64,000 nucleotides of DNA from Wenyingzhuangia sp. 2_MG-2023 (GTDB taxonomy: Bacteria > Bacteroidota > Bacteroidia > Flavobacteriales > Flavobacteriaceae), in assembly GCF_030548295.1 (NCBI RefSeq), contig NZ_JAUOSB010000001.1, positions 62,001 through 126,000 of the forward strand. The letters run 5' to 3'. Below are positions 36,471 through 44,836 of this stretch, piece by piece. A program made the translations under genes and the position numbers. The notes beneath the pieces were generated by a model. The model was not told where the DNA came from and did not search any database. It was given only the letters and a program-made list of their open reading frames with translations. The stretch's first letter is position 1. Every line of letters begins with the position of its first letter.

Positions 36471-37673
36471 ATGATAAACAAAATCTTATTTTCATTAATT
36501 ATTACCTGTTCATCCTTCTGTATAGCTCAAGAAAAAACAGCTGTTTCAACTAAACATAATTATCCCGAATTTTCATGGGACACCATGCCTTTGTATATGC
36601 ACCTACGTAAAACAACAGCTTTTACAAAAGAAGAAATTAAGTTTATAGCAAAACACCCATTAATTACTTTTGAAAAAACAACAGGAAGTAGAACTTATGG
36701 CTCTACAGAAGCAGGGACGATAAAAGCTGCGGAAGCAGTTAAAAAAACAAACCCCAATACAAAAATTTTGTATTATAAAAATGTAGTTATTAATTGGCCA
36801 AGTTATCAAGAAGATGAAGCTTTTTTAAAAAAACATCCTGAAGCAATTTTAGTAGATGAAAAAGGAAAAAAAGCTCTAATGACTAATAATAAGACTGGTT
36901 TTTTTGATTTATCTCAAGAAAATGTTCGTAATTATTGGATTGATCATGTTGCCAAGATAACAAGTAACCCATATATTGATGGTATATTCATGGATGCAAA
37001 CATCAAGGTATTAGTTCCTTCTTTTTTTAAAAGTCGTGTTGGTGATGCAAAACAAAAAGAGTTAGAAACAGGCTACTTATCAATGATGAACCAGTTAAAC
37101 ACAAGATTAGGAAAAGACAATTTATTGATTGCAAATATTTTAAGAGTTCGTCCAGAATTTAAAGATGTCGGTAGAGAATATTTAAAGTTTTTTAACGGAT
37201 CATATCTAGAAGGATTTGAACATGAAAGTTTTGGAATGAGTTATGCAGATTATTTAGCTAAAGGGATTGAAGCTGTTCAAAAATCAGCAAGAGAAGGCAA
37301 TGTTATTGCCATGTCTTTAGGTTTAGGAGAAGCAGGAGAGCATACAGTGGTAGGTTTTGATGATCAAAGAAAAGAAGTGGTTTTAGATGATTCCTTTTCT
37401 AATCGCTTAGACTATCTACTAGCTATCTTTTTAGTGTGTGCAGAAAAATATAGTTATGTATACCCTCATGACGGTTACAGTGTAAATGAACGTAGAGATG
37501 GCAAAGGAAACGATTCATCTGTGTGGTTAAAAACATTTCCTCAGTACAAAAAGAAATTAGGAGCTCCAAAAGGTCCAGCTCAAAAAGAAGGGTATGTATA
37601 TACTAGATCTTTTGAATATCTAGACGTCACCTTAGACATAGAAAAGAAAACAGCAACATTAGATTGGAAATAA
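36471..37673 (+). CDS. GHL15-like putative glycoside hydrolase, secreted paralogue
   Basis: A 400-residue protein taken from the Met that gives a signal peptide (MINKILFSLIITCSSFCIAQ). It aligns end to end with the lipoprotein at 2399-3619: YPEFSWDTMPLYMHLRK, ILYYKNVVINW, DGIFMDANIKVLVPSFF, NGSYLEGFEHESFGMSYADY and AEKYSYVYPHDGY. The proposed catalytic Asp (MDAN) and Glu (YLEGF) are both kept. It carries a short extra insert (about 10 residues) near residue 340 compared with the other copy. It heads the large rightward operon and lies 32 bp before two tandem sulfatases. Function not established; a glycosidase role is inferred. Confidence 0.65.
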   Translation: MINKILFSLIITCSSFCIAQEKTAVSTKHNYPEFSWDTMPLYMHLRKTTAFTKEEIKFIAKHPLITFEKTTGSRTYGSTEAGTIKAAEAVKKTNPNTKILYYKNVVINWPSYQEDEAFLKKHPEAILVDEKGKKALMTNNKTGFFDLSQENVRNYWIDHVAKITSNPYIDGIFMDANIKVLVPSFFKSRVGDAKQKELETGYLSMMNQLNTRLGKDNLLIANILRVRPEFKDVGREYLKFFNGSYLEGFEHESFGMSYADYLAKGIEAVQKSAREGNVIAMSLGLGEAGEHTVVGFDDQRKEVVLDDSFSNRLDYLLAIFLVCAEKYSYVYPHDGYSVNERRDGKGNDSSVWLKTFPQYKKKLGAPKGPAQKEGYVYTRSFEYLDVTLDIEKKTATLDWK

Positions 37674-37705
37674 ATAAAGTATACAAAACAATAACAATTA
37701 TAAAA

Positions 37706-39640
37706 ATGAAAACAATACATAGTTTTTTGATAGGAATTCTAGCAGTTTCTCTTTTCTCTATTCCCGTTCAGGGTCAGAAAAATAGCATACAACCCAATGT
37801 CATTATTTTTTATGCTGATGATTTAGGTTGGCAGGACACAGAAATAAATAATCTGGACGAACCAAGCCCATGGGAAACGCCTAATATTTCAAAATTAGCC
37901 AAAGATGCCATAAACTTTACGAACGGATATTCTCCTGCACCTACATGTGCTCCGTCTAGATGTGCTGTTTTAAGTGGGTTACATCCTACCAAAACAGGAG
38001 TAACACACGTTGCTGGGGGGCAAATGCCTAACGCAGAGCAAAGCCAAAATTATATATCACCTTTTTTTGAAGGAGGATTGTTTCCAAAACATTTTACAAT
38101 TGCGGAAGCTTTAAAAATGAATGGATATACAACAGGACATATTGGAAAATGGCATGCAGGACATGACGATTCTCAAAAATCAAAAAACCAAGGTTTTGAT
38201 TTTGTTCATGAATCTAGAGGAGCACATCAAGGGCCAAAAAAGCCAGACAATCGTTTGAATACATTTGCGACAAAAGCAAAGAATGATCCTTACCGTTTAA
38301 GTGATGAAAAATATCCTCCTTTTACCAAAGAATCTCCAGAAGGAATTTCATACCCATATGATGAAATTACAGAGAATGCTCTTAAATTTATTGATGAAAG
38401 CAAAAAAGAACCTTTCTTCTTATATTTAGCACATTGGATGGTACATTCTCCAATTCACACTAAAAACCGCGAGTTATTACAATACTACTGTGATAAGTTA
38501 GGAATTGATTTCCCAACAAAAGATGTACCTGTAACTACAGAAGGTCAAACCAATCCTTATTTTGGATCTATGGTAACCACTTTAGACTGGAGTTTAGGAC
38601 GTGTGGTAGACTTACTAAAGAAAACAGACGACCCTAGAAATCCTGGTAAAAAACTTTATGAAACTACATACATCTTTTTCTCTTCTGATAATGGAGCTGT
38701 TGAACACGTAGGTAAAGAAATTGTAACGGATAACTTTCCTTTAGATGAAGGAAAAAAATATGCTCAAGAAGGAGGTATTAGAGTGCCAATGCTAATTTCT
38801 GGACCAAATATACCAAAAGGGAAAGTATATGATGGATTGGTAAATCAATTAGATTTTTACCCAACAATTTTAGACCTTACAAATAGTAAGATACCTACTA
38901 AGTACAGTTCAGATTTAGATGGATCAGATATTTCCGGTGTTTTGTTAAATAATGAAACTGTTATCAAAAATAACAATGGAGAGCCAAGAGAAGATTTATG
39001 GTGGCATTTTCCTCATAATCGTGAATTTCAAATGCAATCTGCAATAAGAGCGGGAGATTATAAATTGTATAAAAACCATGTAAAAGGTAATTATGAATTA
39101 TACCGTTTGTACAAAAATGGTGAAAGAGCAGATTTAGAAGAGAAATTTGACATTGCAGAACAGTCTCCTGAGGTCGTTAAAGATTTATCTACCAGATTAG
39201 AAAAATATTTAAAAGATTACGATGCTAAATTCCCTTATAAAAATCCTTCAAAAATAAAAGGAGAACCAGAAAATGTAGCTGCTATTCCAAAAATTAAAAC
39301 AGATTCTTTTGATCCTTCATCACGTAAAATTACAGTTACATTAGAAAAAGGGAACTCTAAAGTTATTGAGTTTTATGGATTGATATCTTACAAAGATTTA
39401 CATGCCGTTTCAAAAAATGGAAAACAAAGAAAAGTTCACGAACCTTTTACAAAATTAGAAGGAGAATTTAATAAAAAGACCTCAGAATATACCTTAACAC
39501 TTCCAGTTGGAGTAACAGAAGCAGGTATCATTTTTATAGATGAAAACAGATTTATGGTTAAAAGTAAATTTCATGCTTTAAAAGCACCTAAAAAAGTTAA
39601 GAAAAACAGAAAAAATAAAACACTTACAAATGAAAAATAA
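37706..39640 (+). CDS. S1 family sulfatase, long type (CAPSR)
   Basis: A 644-residue sulfatase. The Met at 37706 starts a proper signal peptide (MKTIHSFLIGILAVSLF); an earlier in-frame Met would overlap the gene before. IIFYADDLGWQD, Cys81 in TCAPSRCA, GKWHAG, VHSPIH and FSSDNGAV are present. The last 120 residues form the beta-rich extension of this subtype and end in a basic stretch (KKVKKNRKNK). It is clearly a tandem duplicate of the next gene, which it overlaps by 11 bp, implying translational coupling. Confidence 0.92.
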   Translation: MKTIHSFLIGILAVSLFSIPVQGQKNSIQPNVIIFYADDLGWQDTEINNLDEPSPWETPNISKLAKDAINFTNGYSPAPTCAPSRCAVLSGLHPTKTGVTHVAGGQMPNAEQSQNYISPFFEGGLFPKHFTIAEALKMNGYTTGHIGKWHAGHDDSQKSKNQGFDFVHESRGAHQGPKKPDNRLNTFATKAKNDPYRLSDEKYPPFTKESPEGISYPYDEITENALKFIDESKKEPFFLYLAHWMVHSPIHTKNRELLQYYCDKLGIDFPTKDVPVTTEGQTNPYFGSMVTTLDWSLGRVVDLLKKTDDPRNPGKKLYETTYIFFSSDNGAVEHVGKEIVTDNFPLDEGKKYAQEGGIRVPMLISGPNIPKGKVYDGLVNQLDFYPTILDLTNSKIPTKYSSDLDGSDISGVLLNNETVIKNNNGEPREDLWWHFPHNREFQMQSAIRAGDYKLYKNHVKGNYELYRLYKNGERADLEEKFDIAEQSPEVVKDLSTRLEKYLKDYDAKFPYKNPSKIKGEPENVAAIPKIKTDSFDPSSRKITVTLEKGNSKVIEFYGLISYKDLHAVSKNGKQRKVHEPFTKLEGEFNKKTSEYTLTLPVGVTEAGIIFIDENRFMVKSKFHALKAPKKVKKNRKNKTLTNEK

Positions 39641-41570
39641 AACAAATCTTTTAGGTTTATTATTCTTATCACTATTTGTATCTAATACGATGAATAGTCA
39701 AAAGAATTCTAAATTAATAAAACCAAATGTCATCATTTTTTATGCAGATGATTTAGGTTGGCAAGACGTACAATTAAATGACCTGGATGAGCCGTGTGCT
39801 TGGGATACGCCAAACATTGCAAAACTGGCAAAAGATGCCATCAACTTTACGAATGCATATTCTCCAGCACCTACTTGTGCTCCATCAAGATCTGCACTTT
39901 TAAGTGGATTGCATCCTGCTAAAACAGGGATAACCAATGTGAGTGGAGGTGGAATTCCTAAGGCTCAAAGATCAGAACAATATATCAATCCTTATTTTCC
40001 AGAGGGATTAATGCCTGAAAACTTTACCATTGCTGAAGCTTTAAAAATGAATGGTTATAAAACCGGACATGTTGGAAAATGGCATGCAGGAGCAATGGAT
40101 ATACAGAGCTCTAAAAATCAAGGTTTTGATTTTGCGCATGAATCTAGAGGAGCACACCAAGGACCTAAAAAGCCAGATACTCGTTTGACTGCATTTGCAA
40201 CAAATGACGCTAATGATCCATATCGTTTAAGTAAAGAAAAATATTTTCCTTTTACAAAGGAGAACCCTAAAGGAATTTCTTATCCAACGGATGCGGTTAC
40301 AGAAAATGCACTTAAATTTATTACCGAAAGTAAAGAGGAACCTTTCTTTTTATATTTAGCACATTGGATGGTTCATTATCCAATTCACTCAAAAAACCGC
40401 GCATTATTAGACTATTATTGTGATAAATTAGGAGTAGAGCTTCCAGAAGTAGATGCTGAATGGACTAAAGAAGGTCAGAACAATCCTTATTTTGGGGCTA
40501 TGGTTACCACCTTAGATTGGAGTTTAGGTCGTGTGGTAGATTTGTTAAAGAAAACAGACGATCCTAGAAATCCTGGTAAAAAATTATACGAGACTACTTA
40601 CATTTTCTTTTCATCGGATAATGGTGGAGCAGAAACTCGTAAAGCTGAAGTAATGTCTGACAATGCTCCTTTAGATAAGGGTAAAAAATATAGCGAAGAA
40701 GGTGGTATTAGAGTCCCAATGCTTATTTCTGGACCAAGTATTCCAAAGGAAAAAACAAAAGATGTTTTAATCAATCAATTAGACTTCTATCCAACTATTT
40801 TAAACCTTACAAATAGTAAAATACCTTCTAAATACAGTGATGATTTAGATGGACTAGATATTTCTGATGTCTTGTTAAATAACGAAAGTGATGTAAAAGA
40901 TAACAAAGGAAAACCTAGAGAAGATTTATGGTGGCATTATCCTTATGGAGATGATGTTAAAAACCAATCGGCTATTAGATCTGGAGACTATAAATTGTAT
41001 AAAAACTTTAACTCAGGTAAATATGTATTACATCGTTTGTATAAAGACGGAAAACGATATGATTTAGAAGAGCAAAATGATATTGCAGCACAATCTCCCA
41101 AAATTGTTAAGAAATTAGCTACTAAGCTAGAAAAGTATCTTAAAGATTACGATGCTAAACTGCCTTATAAAAGTATCACAAATGTTAAAGACCCTTCAGA
41201 GAAAGAAAAATTAGCGTTAATTCCAGTAGTTGCAACGGATGTATATGATGCGAATTCTCGTACAGTTACTATTCAATTAGAAAAAGGAAAATCGAATGTG
41301 ATTGAAAGCTATGCGCTTATTAAAATTTCTGATAAACCAAGTGCTACAGGAAAGAAAAAATTACACACAACATACATAGAAGTACCTTTAGAGTCTAGTA
41401 AAGATAAATTAACATACACTGTTAATGTACCAAAAGATGCACATGCATGTGGTGTTGTTTTTATAGATGAAAATAGATTCATGGTAACAAGTAAATTTCA
41501 TGAATTAATAAAGGCACCAAAAAAGAAAAAGAAGGGTAAAAAAAAGAGTAAAAAGAAAAACAAAAAATAG
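39630..41570 (+). CDS. S1 family sulfatase, long type (CAPSR), with lysine-rich tail
   Basis: A 646-residue tandem duplicate of the previous sulfatase. A signal peptide is followed by IIFYADDLGWQD, Cys83 in TCAPSRSA, GKWHAG, VHYPIH and FSSDNGGA. The C-terminus ends in about 17 almost purely Lys/Gly/Ser/Asn residues, which could bind anionic sulfated glycan or hold the protein near it (inference). The start overlaps the upstream stop by 11 bp. The pair may attack two different sulfate positions. Confidence 0.92.
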   Translation: MKNKTNLLGLLFLSLFVSNTMNSQKNSKLIKPNVIIFYADDLGWQDVQLNDLDEPCAWDTPNIAKLAKDAINFTNAYSPAPTCAPSRSALLSGLHPAKTGITNVSGGGIPKAQRSEQYINPYFPEGLMPENFTIAEALKMNGYKTGHVGKWHAGAMDIQSSKNQGFDFAHESRGAHQGPKKPDTRLTAFATNDANDPYRLSKEKYFPFTKENPKGISYPTDAVTENALKFITESKEEPFFLYLAHWMVHYPIHSKNRALLDYYCDKLGVELPEVDAEWTKEGQNNPYFGAMVTTLDWSLGRVVDLLKKTDDPRNPGKKLYETTYIFFSSDNGGAETRKAEVMSDNAPLDKGKKYSEEGGIRVPMLISGPSIPKEKTKDVLINQLDFYPTILNLTNSKIPSKYSDDLDGLDISDVLLNNESDVKDNKGKPREDLWWHYPYGDDVKNQSAIRSGDYKLYKNFNSGKYVLHRLYKDGKRYDLEEQNDIAAQSPKIVKKLATKLEKYLKDYDAKLPYKSITNVKDPSEKEKLALIPVVATDVYDANSRTVTIQLEKGKSNVIESYALIKISDKPSATGKKKLHTTYIEVPLESSKDKLTYTVNVPKDAHACGVVFIDENRFMVTSKFHELIKAPKKKKKGKKKSKKKNKK

Positions 41571-41623
41571 TGTCTCATTTTTAGTTAAAAAATCAGGTCT
41601 ATTTTTAATAGATCAAAAATATA

Positions 41624-41655
41624 TTTATGTTTTAAGAATGATTCTAAAACATAAA
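41624..41655. terminator. Inverted repeat after the tandem sulfatases
   Basis: TTTATGTTTTAAGAAT and ATTCTAAAACATAAA form a long A+T stem with a one-base bulge. There is no clear T tract, so this is a possible, weak terminator or mRNA-protecting hairpin. Confidence 0.35.
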
Positions 41656-41681
41656 GAAATATAGATCTAAAAAGAATACCT

Positions 41682-41722
41682 AAAACAGGAGTCACGATAA
41701 TATTGTTTCTCCTGTTTTTTTT
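41682..41722 (+). terminator. Rho-independent terminator
   Basis: AAAACAGGAG pairs with CTCCTGTTTT across a 17-nt loop, followed by a T tract. It separates the tandem sulfatases from the next unit. Confidence 0.7.
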
Positions 41723-41725
41723 ATA

Positions 41726-41981
41726 GAAATAGCTGATGCACAAGAGAATTCAAAAAAACTTAAAAACAGTAAACCAAACATCATCTTGGTTATGACAGAT
41801 GATCAAGGTATGGATATTTTACACCAAATAATAAAACGTGTATTTTAATAATGTATTGTTACACAACCAAACAATTGTACAAACAAAAGATTCTAGAATA
41901 ATTGTATTAGATATCGTTTGGGTTGATTTAGATATGAACTTAACTAAAAAGAAACTACATATTAGTATCCTTGAAAATTAA
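41726..41981 (+). pseudogene. Remnant of a CAPTR-type sulfatase with internal deletions
   Basis: One frame reads KPNIILVMTDDQGMD, the metal-binding start of a sulfatase like that at 3673-5172 (QPNIIFVMTDDQGMGD). A shift later, another frame reads VYFNNVLLHNQTIVQTK, which matches IYFDNVLLHNNTIVKTK of the same gene about 160 residues further on. The active-site Cys region between them is missing, and the frame ends at a TAA at 41979-41981. Confidence 0.8.
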
Positions 41982-42041
41982 AACAAGTGGTAATCTATTC
42001 CAAAAATATTGAGTTGTTACCACTCTCTCAAGTATTTCATT

Positions 42042-43223
42042 ATGATGACACAAAACATACAAGACAATTTTTCCTCAGATTTAGCATTTCTTAAAAAACA
42101 CACAGATACTATTGTACTAAAGCAAGGCAACAGTGCTGTAGTAGTGGCTCCTTTATATCAAGGACGTGTTATGACCAGTACTACTAATATTGAAAAAGGT
42201 GCAGGTTTTGGATGGATTAATAAAAAGGTAATTAAAGCTGGTTTTTTATCAGACGAAGAACGTCAAGGAAAAATTGAAAACCAGATTTACGTTTTTGGAG
42301 GTGAAGAACGTTTTTGGCTAGGACCAGAAGGCGGACAATTTTCTATCTTTTTTAAACCCGGTGATACTTTTGATTTTTCGAATTGGAAAACTCCATCTGT
42401 AATAGACACAGATGCTTTTACATTAGTTTCTAAAACAGAAAGCAGTGCAGAATTTAAGCACAGTTGTGAATTGATCAATAAAAGTGGTACTATTTTTAAA
42501 ATGGGAATTGGTCGTACCGTAACTATTTTAAACAAGCAATCAGTAGAAGAAATTCTTAAAAAAGAACTATCAGATAAAATTGAGTTTGTGGCCTATCAAA
42601 CCAACAATCAAATCACAAATATAGGAGAAAAACCTTGGATTCCAGAAACAGGCTTGCCTTCTATATGGATGTTAGGAATGTACAATCCATCACCAGAAAC
42701 CACTATTGTAATACCTTTTGTAGAAGGAGAGGAAAGTGAATTAGGAGAAAAAGTTAACGACACTTATTTTGGAAAAATACCTGAAGATTATTTACAAACA
42801 AAAGACCATGTTTTGTTTATGAAAGGAGATGGAACCAAACGAGGAAAAATTGGGGTTGGACCTAAAAGAACTAAAGGGGTTGCAGGTAGTTATGATGCTA
42901 ATGGAGGAGTTTTAAATTTAGTGACTTACAATGAACAAGAAGCCGTTTGTGGTTATGTTAACTCTACCTGGGAAGAACAAAAAGAGCCTTTTGCAGGAGA
43001 TGTACTAAACGCATACAATGATGGTGCTCCAGAACCTGGAGTAGCTCCAATGGGTCCTTTTTACGAGCTAGAAACATCATCACCAGCAGCTGCCTTAAAA
43101 CCAAATGAAACGATGGTTCATATTCAAACAACCATACACTTACAAGGAGACAAAGAGGAGCTAAATACCATTGCTGAACAAATTTTAGGAGTAAGCCTAA
43201 ATGAGATCAAATCTACTTTTTAA
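42042..43223 (+). CDS. DUF6786-like protein, no signal peptide
   Basis: A 393-residue protein taken from the tandem ATG ATG at 42042; an in-frame TTG at 42009 is less likely. It reads as a beta-sandwich of the aldose-epimerase-like sort: VVVAPLYQGRVMTSTT, GFGWINKKVI, IYVFGGEERFWLGPEGGQF. It resembles proteins annotated DUF6786, often found with sulfatases and glycosidases. No signal peptide is visible, so it is probably cytoplasmic, unlike nearly all its neighbours. It overlaps the next sulfatase start in TAATG. Family call moderate, function unknown (mutarotase-like role possible). Confidence 0.55.
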   Translation: MMTQNIQDNFSSDLAFLKKHTDTIVLKQGNSAVVVAPLYQGRVMTSTTNIEKGAGFGWINKKVIKAGFLSDEERQGKIENQIYVFGGEERFWLGPEGGQFSIFFKPGDTFDFSNWKTPSVIDTDAFTLVSKTESSAEFKHSCELINKSGTIFKMGIGRTVTILNKQSVEEILKKELSDKIEFVAYQTNNQITNIGEKPWIPETGLPSIWMLGMYNPSPETTIVIPFVEGEESELGEKVNDTYFGKIPEDYLQTKDHVLFMKGDGTKRGKIGVGPKRTKGVAGSYDANGGVLNLVTYNEQEAVCGYVNSTWEEQKEPFAGDVLNAYNDGAPEPGVAPMGPFYELETSSPAAALKPNETMVHIQTTIHLQGDKEELNTIAEQILGVSLNEIKSTF

Positions 43224-44818
43224 TGAAGTTTGTAGTCAAAAATAAAAACGTAATTTGTTGGTTAACTTGTGCCATGATTGCATTTGTAGGAAATCTATAT
43301 GGACAGCAAATTCAGAAGCCAAACATTATTGTTATTTATACAGATGATCAAGGATTTGGAGATGTAAGTGCTTTAAACAAAGAAGCAAAATTTAAAACAC
43401 CAAATTTAGATCTTTTAGCAAAAGAAGGAGTTTTGTTTACAAATGGGCACAGTGCTTCTTCAATATGTACACCTTCTAGATATTCTTTGTTAACAGGACG
43501 CTATAGTTGGAGAACAACACTTAAAAATGGTGTGATGAAATCTGAAGCGACATGTTTGATAGAAGATGGAAGAGAAACATTGGCGTCACTTTTAAAAAAA
43601 CAAGGATACAATACAGGAATGGTTGGGAAATGGCATTTGGGAATGGATTTTCCAGGTACCCCAAAAAATCGTGATTGGTCTAAACCCATACAAGATATGC
43701 CTTTAGACAAGGGCTTTGATTATTTTTATGGAATTCCTGCTTCTTTAAATTTTGGGATTTTAGCTTGGTTTGAAGGAAGGTATGCTAAAGTACCTCCTAC
43801 ATTGTATACCAACAAAAAGAAAAATGACAGACATGTGGATTATAGAATTATGCCTCCATATGATACTACTCCACAAGAAACTAAAGAAAAATTAGGGAAA
43901 CATGGGTTTGAAGTTGCTCCTGATTTTACGGACGATCAATGTTTAACTCGCTTTACAGAAAAAGCAATAGATTGGATGAAGACGGTAGAAACTGAAGCTA
44001 AAAAAGACAAACCTTTTTTTCTGTATTTACCTTATACTTCTCCACATTATCCAGTAGCTCCACTACCAGAATTTAAAGGACAAGGAGATGCAGGTGCTTA
44101 TGGTGAATTTGTCATAGAAACAGATCATCATGTTGGACAAATTTTAGCGTATTTAAAAGAGTCAGGATTAGATGACAATACCTTGATTGTTTTCACCAGT
44201 GATAATGGTCCTGAAAATTCTTGGGATAAACGTATTACAGATTTTAATCACGATAGTAGAGGTGGTTTTAAAGAAGGAAAACGTTCAGTTTACGAAGGAG
44301 GTCATAGAGTCCCTTTTATTGTTCGCTGGCCAAAAGGAATTAAAAAACCTGGTAGAACATGGGAGCAGCCTGTAGGACAAGTAGATTTATTAGCTACTTT
44401 TGCTGGTTTATTGGACGTTCATATTTCTGACAATGCTGCAGAAGATAGTCAAAGTTTTGCTTCAGTTTTAACAACAACTCAAAGTACATATAACCGTTTA
44501 CCTATTATAAATAGAGGAGATAACGGAAAAAATGCCAGGTATGCTATTACCGAAGGAAACTGGAAATTGATTTTACCATCTGAAAAGGAAGAAGAAGGAA
44601 TTGAATTATATGACTTAGATAATGACCTTAGTGAGGAGACAAATTTAGCAAAGAAATACCCTAAAAAAGTAAAGGATTTAACAGCTAAAATAAATAAAAT
44701 TATTGCTAGTGGACGTACCACAGAAGGAACGTATCAAAAAAATGATACAGGGTATTGGTCTGATTTATCTTGGATGACAGCAAACGAATATGATGTGCTA
44801 GCAACAAAAACTAAATAA
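43223..44818 (+). CDS. S1 family sulfatase (CTPSR type)
   Basis: A 531-residue sulfatase whose ATG overlaps the previous stop (TAATG), so translation is coupled. Signal peptide ends near NLYGQ (residue 28). IVIYTDDQGFGD, Cys82 in ICTPSRYS, GKWHLG, SPHYPV and FTSDNGPE are present. Compared with the other CTPxR sulfatases it carries a longer insert between about residues 165 and 220, which could reshape the substrate site. It is followed 18 bp later by the second GH29 gene. Confidence 0.92.
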   Translation: MKFVVKNKNVICWLTCAMIAFVGNLYGQQIQKPNIIVIYTDDQGFGDVSALNKEAKFKTPNLDLLAKEGVLFTNGHSASSICTPSRYSLLTGRYSWRTTLKNGVMKSEATCLIEDGRETLASLLKKQGYNTGMVGKWHLGMDFPGTPKNRDWSKPIQDMPLDKGFDYFYGIPASLNFGILAWFEGRYAKVPPTLYTNKKKNDRHVDYRIMPPYDTTPQETKEKLGKHGFEVAPDFTDDQCLTRFTEKAIDWMKTVETEAKKDKPFFLYLPYTSPHYPVAPLPEFKGQGDAGAYGEFVIETDHHVGQILAYLKESGLDDNTLIVFTSDNGPENSWDKRITDFNHDSRGGFKEGKRSVYEGGHRVPFIVRWPKGIKKPGRTWEQPVGQVDLLATFAGLLDVHISDNAAEDSQSFASVLTTTQSTYNRLPIINRGDNGKNARYAITEGNWKLILPSEKEEEGIELYDLDNDLSEETNLAKKYPKKVKDLTAKINKIIASGRTTEGTYQKNDTGYWSDLSWMTANEYDVLATKTK

Positions 44819-44836
44819 ACAACAATTGAAATCAGA

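Noticed and set aside
36109-36474. A 121-codon plus-strand frame before the second GHL15-like gene
   Set aside because: Low-complexity Asn/Lys/Leu-rich reading, partly antisense to the small-protein remnant and overlapping the next gene's start.
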